A stretch of DNA of 64,000 nt. Origin: Shewanella frigidimarina (lineage in GTDB: Bacteria > Pseudomonadota > Gammaproteobacteria > Enterobacterales > Shewanellaceae). Position 1 is the stretch's first letter; the number at the start of each line of letters is the position of its first letter. Both the position numbers and the translations under genes were made by a program. Positions 47,014 through 54,915 of this stretch are shown in pieces. Under the pieces are notes generated by a model. The model was not told where the DNA came from, did not search any database, and saw only the letters and a program-made list of their open reading frames with translations. The stretch is taken from positions 372,001-436,000 of the forward strand of contig NZ_RKKE01000001.1 in the NCBI RefSeq assembly GCF_003797125.1, written 5' to 3'.

Positions 47014-48315
47014 ATGAAATTCGAATCTTTTAGCTTCGCCCCAGAAATATTACGCGCGATCGCTGAGTGCGGTTATCAATCTATGACGCCAATTCAACAA
47101 CAAGCGATCCCAGCGATCCGTCGTGGTGAAGATGTCCTAGCAAGCGCTCAAACAGGTACCGGTAAAACAGCAGCTTTTGCACTGCCTATATTACAAAGAA
47201 TGTGTGATAACCCAAAAGAGACGATGCCGTCTAACACTCGCACCTTAATTCTTACTCCAACTCGTGAACTTGCCGCACAGGTTGCAGACAACATTAGCGC
47301 TTACAGTAAGCATCTTAATTTAACGGTATTAACCATTTATGGTGGCGTTAAAATAGAGACCCAGTCACAAAAACTTAAACGCGGTGCCGACGTTATTGTT
47401 GCTACACCAGGTCGTTTACTTGAACACATTGTGGCGTGCAACTTAAGCTTGTCGAATGTTGAGTTTTTAGTACTCGATGAAGCCGACCGTATGCTTGATA
47501 TGGGCTTTAGTGCTGACATTAAAAAGATTCTCCAGGCAGTAAACAAAAAGCGTCAAAACATGTTGTTCTCTGCGACCTTCTCTTCTGAGGTTAAAAAGCT
47601 GGCGAATGACATGCTTGAAAAGCCTAAAGTGATTACTGTTGATAAACAAAACACTACTGCCGACACCGTTAGCCAGGTGGTATATCCAGTAGAGCAGCGC
47701 CGTAAGCGTGAATTAATATCTGAACTTATTGGTACCAAAAACTGGCAACAAGTGTTGGTGTTCACCGCAACTCGTGACGCAGCAGACAAATTGGTCAAAG
47801 AGCTTAACTTAGATGGTATTCCATCGGGTGTGGTTCATGGCGAGAAAGCACAAGGCAGCCGTCGTCGTGCGTTACGTGAATTTGTTGAAGGTAAAATTCG
47901 CGTATTAGTGGCCACCGAAGTCGCCGCTCGTGGACTTGATATTAAAAATCTTGAATACGTTGTTAACTATGATTTACCGTTTTTAGCCGAAGATTACGTG
48001 CACCGTATTGGCCGTACAGGCCGTGCAGGTAAAACCGGTGTGGCAATTTCGTTTGTGAGCCGCGAAGAAGAACGCACCTTAGCTGATATTGAAAAGCTAA
48101 TCGGTCAACCAATTCGCCGAGTGACAGTACCGGGTTATGAAGTCGGTAGCCGTGAAGTACTGCTTAAGCAAATTGAAAAGCGTCGTAGTTTTGCTAAAAA
48201 ACAACAACGTGGTGATAACGCTGGCGCCCAGATGATTGCTGAGAAAAATATGGACGGACGTCGTGTTAAAGTGGGTAAAGTCAGCAGCACGGTTAAATAC
48301 AAAAAGATTAAATAA
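47014..48315 (+). CDS. DEAD-box ATP-dependent RNA helicase, RhlE type
   Basis: A 433-aa helicase with the full motif set: Q motif SMTPIQQQAIP, I AQTGTGKT, Ia PTRELA, II DEAD, III SAT, V ARGLDIK and VI HRIGRTGRAG. A short basic tail follows (RRVKVGKVSSTVKYKKIK). The short tail and the starting KFESFSFAPEILRAI fit RhlE-like enzymes that act on ribosome assembly or RNA decay. AGGA precedes the ATG. Confidence 0.9.
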   Translation: MKFESFSFAPEILRAIAECGYQSMTPIQQQAIPAIRRGEDVLASAQTGTGKTAAFALPILQRMCDNPKETMPSNTRTLILTPTRELAAQVADNISAYSKHLNLTVLTIYGGVKIETQSQKLKRGADVIVATPGRLLEHIVACNLSLSNVEFLVLDEADRMLDMGFSADIKKILQAVNKKRQNMLFSATFSSEVKKLANDMLEKPKVITVDKQNTTADTVSQVVYPVEQRRKRELISELIGTKNWQQVLVFTATRDAADKLVKELNLDGIPSGVVHGEKAQGSRRRALREFVEGKIRVLVATEVAARGLDIKNLEYVVNYDLPFLAEDYVHRIGRTGRAGKTGVAISFVSREEERTLADIEKLIGQPIRRVTVPGYEVGSREVLLKQIEKRRSFAKKQQRGDNAGAQMIAEKNMDGRRVKVGKVSSTVKYKKIK

Positions 48316-48343
48316 CTCAACTCGAAAGAGTTAATGGTAATCG

Positions 48344-48368
48344 AAAAAAGCGCTTAGGCGCTTTTTTT
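48344..48368 (+). terminator. Intrinsic terminator after the helicase gene
   Basis: AAAAAAGCGC and GCGCTTTTTT form a 10-bp stem with loop TTAG, ending in T7. Confidence 0.92.
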
Positions 48369-48440
48369 GTGTTTGAATGAAATAAATTGTGTGATTATGA
48401 GGTCTACTTTAGTCGGGACATTACTCTATAAGGACTTATC

Positions 48441-49076
48441 ATGTTAAAAACTCTGCTTATTGCCACAGCACTTACGTTAACCAGTTTAGCCAGTGTGGCT
48501 AAGCCCATTGCCAGTGACGAGAACAATGTCATGCCACTGCTCAATGGTCACCAAATACCTGCAGTAACCCTGCTAGATGTAGATGGTAAAGCGGTTGAAC
48601 TCAGTAAACTTGTGTCCCAAAAGCCGACTATATTCTTCTTTTACCGTGGCGGTTGGTGTCCATTTTGTAATTCGCAAATGGGTCAGTTAAAAGCGATTGA
48701 ACCAAAACTACTTGAGATGGGTTTTCAATTAGTAGGCATTTCACCTGACACGCCAGAAAAGATGCGCGCGTCGATAAATAAACAAGAACTCGATTATTTA
48801 TTGCTGTCAGATACGTCAATGGCGGCATCGCGAGCATTTGGTTTAGCCTATTACACCAGTGCAGATATCACTAAAAAATATACCGCCAGTTTAGCGGTAA
48901 CCAATGAACTGTTTACTACCCCAGGGGGTGACAAACGCTTAGTGTTACCCGTGCCTGCTGTCTATTTGGCAGATAAAAGTGGTTTAGTTCATTTTCAATA
49001 TGTGAATCCAAACTACAAGGTTCGCCCTGCGCCAGAGCTAATTTTAACCGCTGCTGAGTTACTCGTTAAACCTTAG
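48441..49076 (+). CDS. Secreted peroxiredoxin/AhpC-TSA-like protein
   Basis: A 211-aa thioredoxin-fold protein with an N-terminal signal peptide (MLKTLLIATALTLTSLASVA, cleaved after VA-K). The active site is GGWCPFCNSQM, a CxxC in the place of the peroxidatic Cys, followed by LVGISPDTPEKMRAS. It is likely to reduce peroxides or disulfides in the periplasm. It stands alone, with a terminator 25 nt after the stop. Confidence 0.83.
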   Translation: MLKTLLIATALTLTSLASVAKPIASDENNVMPLLNGHQIPAVTLLDVDGKAVELSKLVSQKPTIFFFYRGGWCPFCNSQMGQLKAIEPKLLEMGFQLVGISPDTPEKMRASINKQELDYLLLSDTSMAASRAFGLAYYTSADITKKYTASLAVTNELFTTPGGDKRLVLPVPAVYLADKSGLVHFQYVNPNYKVRPAPELILTAAELLVKP

Positions 49077-49101
49077 TTAACGCCAAATTCAAATAGAATC
49101 T

Positions 49102-49134
49102 AGCCAACATTAATTCAATAATGTTGGCTTTTTT
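49102..49134 (+). terminator. Intrinsic terminator after the peroxiredoxin gene
   Basis: AGCCAACATTA and TAATGTTGGCT form an 11-bp stem with a 6-nt loop, followed by T5. Confidence 0.9.
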
Positions 49135-49401
49135 AACTTACTCTTTTGAGTCAGCACTCTCTAATTCAACACTATAGTGTTATGGCACTTACCCAATCAC
49201 ACTTGGTGTTTTCAACAATTACCCTTCTAAACACCGATACATCTAGACTTATCGTAATAAAATACAATCTTTCATCACAAAAAACCTCGAAATACATGCG
49301 CTTCTAGCCAATGATTGATTTTTATATTGGATTTTTAATACCTCATCTCGTTACACTGTTCTGTATATAAGAATATCCCTACACAGAGGCTGTAAATTAC
49401 C
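49135..49401. other. purT upstream region
   Basis: It holds the purT promoter and no gene. I found no clear match to the PurR operator. Confidence 0.5.
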
Positions 49402-50592
49402 ATGTCTATTACTACTACATTTGGCACAGCAAATACTTCTGGCACGATTAAGGCGATGCTATTAGGTTGCGGAGAGCTCGGCAAAGAAGTTGCCATTGAG
49501 CTACAACGTTACGGAATTGAAGTTATCGGAGTTGATCGCTATCCCAATGCCCCTGCAATGCAAATTGCCCATCGTTTTCATGTGATTAACATGCTGGATG
49601 CAAAAGCATTAAAAGATGTTATCGAGCTTGAACAGCCAGATTTAGTGATTCCAGAAATTGAAGCCATTGCCACCCAAACGTTAGTGGAACTAGAGCAGCA
49701 AGGTTTGCATGTAGTACCAACCGCTAACGCAGCTAAACTCACCATGGATCGTGAAGGTATACGCCGACTTGCGGCAGAAACGTTATCAATACCAACATCA
49801 AAGTACTTTTTCTGTGACACTCTAGCTGAATTTGAACAGGCCGTTACCGACATTGGCATTCCATGCGTGGTTAAGCCAGTAATGAGTTCGTCTGGTAAAG
49901 GCCAGAGTGTGATTAAGTCAGCACAAACCATTCAGCAAGCATGGGCTTACGCCCAAGAAGGTGGTCGTGCAGGTAAAGGACGAGTGATTGTTGAAGCTTT
50001 TATTCCCTTTGACTATGAAATTACCCTCCTGACTATCAGTGCCGTCAATGGGATTCACTTTTGCGAGCCAATAGGTCACCGCCAAGAAGATGGTGATTAT
50101 CGTGAATCATGGCAGCCACAAGCGATGTCGGCGGCAGTGCTACAAAAAGCCCAAGCTATGAGTCAAAAAGTGGTTGAAGCCCTTGGTGGTTATGGTTTAT
50201 TTGGAGTCGAGTTGTTTGTAAAAGGTGATGAAGTGTATTTTTCTGAAGTGTCGCCAAGGCCACATGATACAGGTTTAGTGACCTTAATCAGCCAGGATTT
50301 ATCTGAGTTTGCCTTGCATGTACGTGCGATTTTAGGATTACCAATAAGCAATATTGTGCAGCATGGTCCTAGTGCTTCTGCGGTTATTCTTGCCGAAGGC
50401 ACATCCACCAATATCCGTTACCAGGGTATGGCTGCCGCCTTAGCGCCAGCCGATACTCAATTACGCTTGTTTGGTAAGCCAGACATTGATGGCCGCCGCC
50501 GCTTAGGTGTAGCGCTAGCCCGCGATAACTCGGTAGAACAAGCGGTCGAAAAAGCGAAAACCGTTGCCAGTCATATCAAGGTACTATTTTAA
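49402..50592 (+). CDS. purT: Formate-dependent phosphoribosylglycinamide formyltransferase
   Basis: A 396-aa ATP-grasp enzyme that makes formyl-GAR from GAR, formate and ATP in purine synthesis. The N-terminal [20 protein letters not shown], the ATP-grasp loop [15 protein letters not shown] and the metal-binding [13 protein letters not shown] identify it. The stop codon lies in the first unit of a 21-bp tandem repeat. A terminator follows. Confidence 0.93.
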   Translation: MSITTTFGTANTSGTIKAMLLGCGELGKEVAIELQRYGIEVIGVDRYPNAPAMQIAHRFHVINMLDAKALKDVIELEQPDLVIPEIEAIATQTLVELEQQGLHVVPTANAAKLTMDREGIRRLAAETLSIPTSKYFFCDTLAEFEQAVTDIGIPCVVKPVMSSSGKGQSVIKSAQTIQQAWAYAQEGGRAGKGRVIVEAFIPFDYEITLLTISAVNGIHFCEPIGHRQEDGDYRESWQPQAMSAAVLQKAQAMSQKVVEALGGYGLFGVELFVKGDEVYFSEVSPRPHDTGLVTLISQDLSEFALHVRAILGLPISNIVQHGPSASAVILAEGTSTNIRYQGMAAALAPADTQLRLFGKPDIDGRRRLGVALARDNSVEQAVEKAKTVASHIKVLF

Positions 50593-50638
50593 CGTCATTG
50601 AATATTGTTTTAACGTCACTGGATATTATTTTAACGTC
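50587..50638 (+). repeat. 21-bp tandem repeat at the purT stop
   Basis: TTTTAACGTCA-tTGaATATTg occurs at 50587-50607, again with three changes at 50608-50628, and as a partial unit (TTTTAACGTC) at 50629-50638. The purT TAA lies in the first unit, and the same in-frame TAA recurs in the next two. Confidence 0.85.
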
Positions 50639-50653
50639 TAACTTAATGATGAA

Positions 50654-50686
50654 CTAAGCCGTGGAATATCTGCGGCTTAGTTTTTT
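50654..50686 (+). terminator. Intrinsic terminator after purT
   Basis: CTAAGCCG and CGGCTTAG form a perfect 8-bp stem with an 11-nt loop, followed by T6. Confidence 0.88.
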
Positions 50687-51148
50687 GCTTTAGGCATTGG
50701 TTTAGGTAGAGGTTTATCCGCTAAATGAAAGTGCACTAACATCAATAATCGAAACAGCGCTTTAAGTTTAAGATCTTGATCAAGCTTACCCATGTGAATC
50801 AGTTTTTTCAGTACCGTTATTTTTATGTACAGTTTTTTAATCAACACGCCGCTTGGCTCACCTAGGTATTTATCGAACTCTTTATAACCGTCAATAGTTC
50901 GCGGTACTAACTTAGCCTGACGAATATGTAATCCCGACAGCATCGCTTTATCAAACGCTTGAGTTTCTAGCCCCTTGATAATGTCGGCAGCACTGAATTT
51001 TGCACCAAGCCATCCACAATAAAATGAATATTCGATTCAATTTCAAATTGCAGTGCATGAGTGTCATGAAGCACGTTATCAAATCTTGTACGTTCTTTAT
51101 CGACAAAATCAAACAAGATTTTCAGAGTGACATGTGCAGATCCCGTTC
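50677..51148 (-). pseudogene. Frameshifted gene remnant, family not recognised
   Basis: The minus strand is open from 51148 (TGSAHVTLKILFDFVDKERTRF...) to a TAG near 50975, and a second frame continues WLGAKFSAADIIKGLETQAF to the TAA/end at 50677. The protein-like text passes from one frame to the other near 51000-51030 (HFIVDG to GWLGAKF), so one base was gained or lost. There is no good start upstream, which suggests a 5' loss as well. The 88-residue C-terminal part alone has an ATG at 50943 but no ribosome site. I cannot name the ancestor. Confidence 0.6.
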
Positions 51149-51215
51149 AGGGCTCAATGCTGAATACTAAAGTTTTACACTCAACACATTCAAAGTGAGT
51201 GATGAGTGCTCGTGT

Positions 51216-52169
51216 TTAGTCGTTAATTCGATTCAACACTTTACCTTGTTGAAAATGGCGTACATTTTCAACCGCAATATTGAGTAGATTTTGTCTAGCT
51301 TGTAATGTCGCCCATGCAATATGCGGCGTGATAGTAATGTTGGCTGCACTAAGTAGTGGGTTATTGCTACTGGGTGGCTCTGTCGATAACACGTCAACTG
51401 CCGCAAAGCCGTTACCATTATTTAACCACTGGGCTAAATCGGTTTCATTAATCAAGTCGCCGCGAGCGGTATTCACTAATAAACAGCCCGGTTTAAGTAA
51501 GCGTAAACTGTCGCTATTGATCATGGATTTGGTTGCGGCACTCAGCGGACAATGCAGCGAAATAATATCGGCTTGTTGAAGCACAGCGTCGCGTTCACAC
51601 CATTGAATAGCATCAGGTAAATTGGTTTTAGGTTTAGCACTGGTAATCAACACTTTCATACCAAACGCGGCACCTAAATGAGCAACCTGTTGGCCAATAT
51701 CACCATAACCTACAACACCCAGCGTGAGGCCTTTTAATGAAGTTAAGGGTGATAAGGTAAAACAAAAATCTCGTTGCGTTACCCATTGTCCTTGTTTTAC
51801 GGCTTGATCATGTAAAGCAACTTGTTGCTTATGATGTAAAATATGGGCAAACACCATTTGTGCTACGGCATCGGGGCCATAAGCAGGAATGTTAGTGACA
51901 ACAATCCCCTGCGCTTTTGCTGCATCAACATCGACCACATTGGTTCCAGTGGCTAGAACACCGATATAGGTTAATGCGGGCAGTTGCTTTAAGGTCGCGG
52001 TACTCAATAGGGTTTTATTGGTCAGTGCGATTTGCGCACCTTGGCAACGACTGACGATTTGGTCGAGTGTTGTATGGTCGTAAATATCGCATTCGCCTAA
52101 TGCTTCAAGCGCTTGCCAACTCAAATCACCCGGATTAAGTGTATAACCATCTAATACTACTATTTTCAT
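51216..52169 (-). CDS. D-2-hydroxyacid dehydrogenase
   Basis: A 317-aa NAD(H)-dependent dehydrogenase of the D-isomer family. The cofactor motif is VVGYGDIGQQVA. The catalytic Arg (NTARGDLI), Glu (VLSTEPP) and His (ITPHIAW) are present. Glycerate/hydroxypyruvate or lactate-type substrates are possible; the sequence does not decide, although VLATGTNVVDV suits the hydroxypyruvate reductase group. It follows djlA by 46 nt and may be co-transcribed. Confidence 0.87.
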   Translation of the reverse strand: MKIVVLDGYTLNPGDLSWQALEALGECDIYDHTTLDQIVSRCQGAQIALTNKTLLSTATLKQLPALTYIGVLATGTNVVDVDAAKAQGIVVTNIPAYGPDAVAQMVFAHILHHKQQVALHDQAVKQGQWVTQRDFCFTLSPLTSLKGLTLGVVGYGDIGQQVAHLGAAFGMKVLITSAKPKTNLPDAIQWCERDAVLQQADIISLHCPLSAATKSMINSDSLRLLKPGCLLVNTARGDLINETDLAQWLNNGNGFAAVDVLSTEPPSSNNPLLSAANITITPHIAWATLQARQNLLNIAVENVRHFQQGKVLNRIND

Positions 52170-52215
52170 TTACGGCCCCATTCCATTGCTTACAAAAATA
52201 CGTTATTGGCTTGCG

Positions 52216-52989
52216 CTAACGCATTCCTCTAGAGGTTTTAATGCGCTCATAAGCGGCTTGAATATCTTGTGCTTTGGTGTTGGCTAATTCCATCATCTCT
52301 TCAGGTAAGCCTTTAGCCACAAGCTTGTCTGGATGATGTTCATTCATCAACTTGCGGTAAGTTCGTTTTACGTCTTGATCGCTAGCAGATTCTTGCACGC
52401 CTAGCAGCACATAGGCATCAGTAAGCGGCATTTTATTACCTTGCGGCGACTGATGATGACTAAACTCAGCTTGCCAACGCGCCAGTAAAGCATCCAGTTG
52501 TGCAGCAAGGCCAAGCTTAGTGGCAATAACAGACAATATTTGCTTTTCATTGGCATGTAATTCACCATCGGCCAAGGCAGTTTGAATTTGGATTTCCAAG
52601 AACATTTGCGCTAGCTCAACCCGCCCTTGAGTGGCTTGTCGAAACAGTTCTAGCTGCTTTAGCAAATCAAAATCTGCTTGGCGACCTTGACGAAAAGCCG
52701 TTTGCGCATCGATACGTGACTGACCAGACAACTTCATTTGATCCATTAACATGGTAGCAATACGAATATCAGTTTCAGTCACTCGCCCTGACGCTTTAGC
52801 AACATGGCCCATTACGGCAAATGTAGAATTAAAAAACATCGCCTGACGTTCACTGCCTTTGCGCATTATCGAGGTTAGTCCTTGACGCCTGTCAAAAGCA
52901 TGGCCTAACCATAATCCTAAAATCGCACCAAAAAACCGCCCGAACATATACCCAATGATAAACCCAAAAACTTTACCCCAAATTCGCAT
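52216..52989 (-). CDS. djlA: Co-chaperone DjlA
   Basis: A 257-aa membrane-anchored DnaJ-like protein: an N-terminal transmembrane segment rich in Gly (about 5-27), a TerB-like helical middle (about 50-160) and a C-terminal J domain with the HPD motif in NEHHPDKL. It stimulates DnaK. I use the ATG at 52989; a GTG at 53001 would add four residues. In relatives djlA also lies beside lptD, here with amgK-murU between them. Confidence 0.9.
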   Translation of the reverse strand: MRIWGKVFGFIIGYMFGRFFGAILGLWLGHAFDRRQGLTSIMRKGSERQAMFFNSTFAVMGHVAKASGRVTETDIRIATMLMDQMKLSGQSRIDAQTAFRQGRQADFDLLKQLELFRQATQGRVELAQMFLEIQIQTALADGELHANEKQILSVIATKLGLAAQLDALLARWQAEFSHHQSPQGNKMPLTDAYVLLGVQESASDQDVKRTYRKLMNEHHPDKLVAKGLPEEMMELANTKAQDIQAAYERIKTSRGMR

Positions 52990-53048
52990 GTTGTTTTCCA
53001 CTACGGTTAATAATTAATACATAACTAGCCATCATCAGATGGCGTAGC

Positions 53049-53747
53049 TTAAAGCGGTAACAGAGTCTCTATATCGACCAAGCGACGCTGTAATTTATCC
53101 AATCGCTCAAGTGTGCCGACATCGCACCAATAAGCATCAAAATGCTCACCTTGTATTTGTTGCTGGCCAATGGATTGTTTAAGCAAAGGACCCAAAGCCT
53201 GTTTACCTTCAGGCAACTGACTAAATAATTGAGGATGATAAATCCCCAGTCCAGCAAACGTTAACCTTTGTTCATCGCTCAAGGTTAATTTCCCTTGAGC
53301 ATCAATAGCAAAATCACCCTGTTGATGATGTTCTGGATTATCCACTAACCACAAATAAGCTTGTGCTTCACCTTGGCAAACGCGCTGATAAGCCAAGGTG
53401 ACGTCGGGCAAGTGATCGATAAATATATCACCATTGATAACCAAAAAAGGTTCGTCCCCCAACCAAGGTAATGCTTGCTTGATACCCCCAGCAGTTTCTA
53501 ACGCTGTGGTTTCTTCGCTATAGTTAATCTGCAAACCCCATCGACTACCATCACCTAGCATTTCAGGTAACTTATGCCCTAACCAAGCTTGATTAATCAC
53601 GACCTCAGTCACACCAATTAACGCGAGTTTTTCTAAGTGATATTCAATTAAAGGTTTACCTGCAACACTCACTAATGGTTTAGGTAAGGAGTCTGTTAAC
53701 GGGCGCAAACGCTCCCCACGACCTGCAGCCAGTATCATCGCTTTCAT
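53049..53747 (-). CDS. murU: N-acetylmuramate alpha-1-phosphate uridylyltransferase
   Basis: A 232-aa nucleotidyltransferase with the sugar-nucleotide signature LAAGRGERLRPLTDSLPKP and the nucleotide-binding VINGDIFIDHLP. With AmgK it makes UDP-MurNAc from recycled MurNAc, bypassing de novo synthesis and giving intrinsic fosfomycin tolerance in organisms that have it. It overlaps amgK by 4 nt (ATGA), which supports the assignment. Confidence 0.88.
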   Translation of the reverse strand: MKAMILAAGRGERLRPLTDSLPKPLVSVAGKPLIEYHLEKLALIGVTEVVINQAWLGHKLPEMLGDGSRWGLQINYSEETTALETAGGIKQALPWLGDEPFLVINGDIFIDHLPDVTLAYQRVCQGEAQAYLWLVDNPEHHQQGDFAIDAQGKLTLSDEQRLTFAGLGIYHPQLFSQLPEGKQALGPLLKQSIGQQQIQGEHFDAYWCDVGTLERLDKLQRRLVDIETLLPL

Positions 53748-54772
53748 GTTTGGCTTACCGCCTCATGAGTATTTTTGTGGTTTACTAACGGTAAAATCAC
53801 CTTGTGGATCCACAAACTAAAATCGGCAATTTGTGGGTATTTCATCCCAATATCTACGACATATTGCAAGGTTAATGGAATATCAGCCAGATAACCGCGC
53901 TTACCGTCACGATGATATAACCGCGCGAAAATCCCCGCAGCTTTGATATGGCGCTGTAACCCCATTAAATCAAACCACTTTGTATAGGAAGCAAAATCAA
54001 CATTTTCATCAATCAATTGATGATCTATAGCAAGCTGATAATGATATCGCATCAAGTGATTAACGATATCGTCCGGCCAACGCACGTAACAATCGCGCAG
54101 CAATGATACCGCATCATAAGTCACTGGCCCATGCACAGCATCTTGAAAATCTATCACTGCTAGCGCTTGATCATTTATCAGTAAATTACGGCTATGGTAG
54201 TCACGATGCATACCCACTTTCGGTTGCGCGAGTATATTGTCTGTTAAGGCGGAAAACGTGGTCGCAATCATTTGCTGCTCATTGTCCGTTAATACGTAAT
54301 CTAAATGCTCTTTTAGTAACCAATCGACAAAAATAGCTAATTCTCTTGCCACGAAAGTATCATCGTAATCTGCTAACGGTCCATTGTCGGTTTCCGTTAC
54401 CGTAGCAATGATCGGCAATAAGTTTAATGCCTGCTTATAGTAGTCGGTTACATTGTCTTTATTCAGTACCGACAAGAGCTGTAATTCGCCCACATCAGTT
54501 TGTAAAACAAAACCATAATCATTGCAGGTTGCAAGCACTTCGGGTACCAGTAATCCTGCATGTTGATAAGCTTTAGCCATTGCCAAGAATGGTGCTATGG
54601 GTACTAAGTCGATAGGTGAATCTGAAACGATATAATCAATGCCTTGATGATGAAGACGAAAATAACGTCGAAAACTGGCATCGCCGCAGATCAAGTTAAT
54701 GGCAACTTTATCGCCGAAATATTGGTATAACCAGTTACTTAACGCGACAAATCTTGGGTCAGATAAAATCAT
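53744..54772 (-). CDS. amgK: N-acetylmuramate/N-acetylglucosamine kinase AmgK
   Basis: A 342-aa aminoglycoside-phosphotransferase-like sugar kinase. The catalytic loop is HRDYHSRNLL and the metal-binding motif is IDFQDAVHGP; the N-lobe has NLICGDASFRRYFR. It phosphorylates MurNAc at the anomeric carbon, giving MurNAc-1-P for MurU. It is the first gene of the minus-strand operon amgK-murU-djlA and is divergent from lptD. Confidence 0.88.
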   Translation of the reverse strand: MILSDPRFVALSNWLYQYFGDKVAINLICGDASFRRYFRLHHQGIDYIVSDSPIDLVPIAPFLAMAKAYQHAGLLVPEVLATCNDYGFVLQTDVGELQLLSVLNKDNVTDYYKQALNLLPIIATVTETDNGPLADYDDTFVARELAIFVDWLLKEHLDYVLTDNEQQMIATTFSALTDNILAQPKVGMHRDYHSRNLLINDQALAVIDFQDAVHGPVTYDAVSLLRDCYVRWPDDIVNHLMRYHYQLAIDHQLIDENVDFASYTKWFDLMGLQRHIKAAGIFARLYHRDGKRGYLADIPLTLQYVVDIGMKYPQIADFSLWIHKVILPLVNHKNTHEAVSQT

Positions 54773-54915
54773 CTCAATGGCTCTTAACGAAAAATTGCTT
54801 TATTATAGCCAGCATAACATTTGGAAACAGCTAAAGAATGGAATGTTTCATCTAGCTGAGTATCTTTTTCTCTCCAAAACTTTCCGGAATCAGAATTCAT
54901 AAATTATTGACAACA

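Noticed and set aside
49135..49401. PurR operator in front of purT
   Set aside because: No 16-bp match to the PUR box was found by eye.
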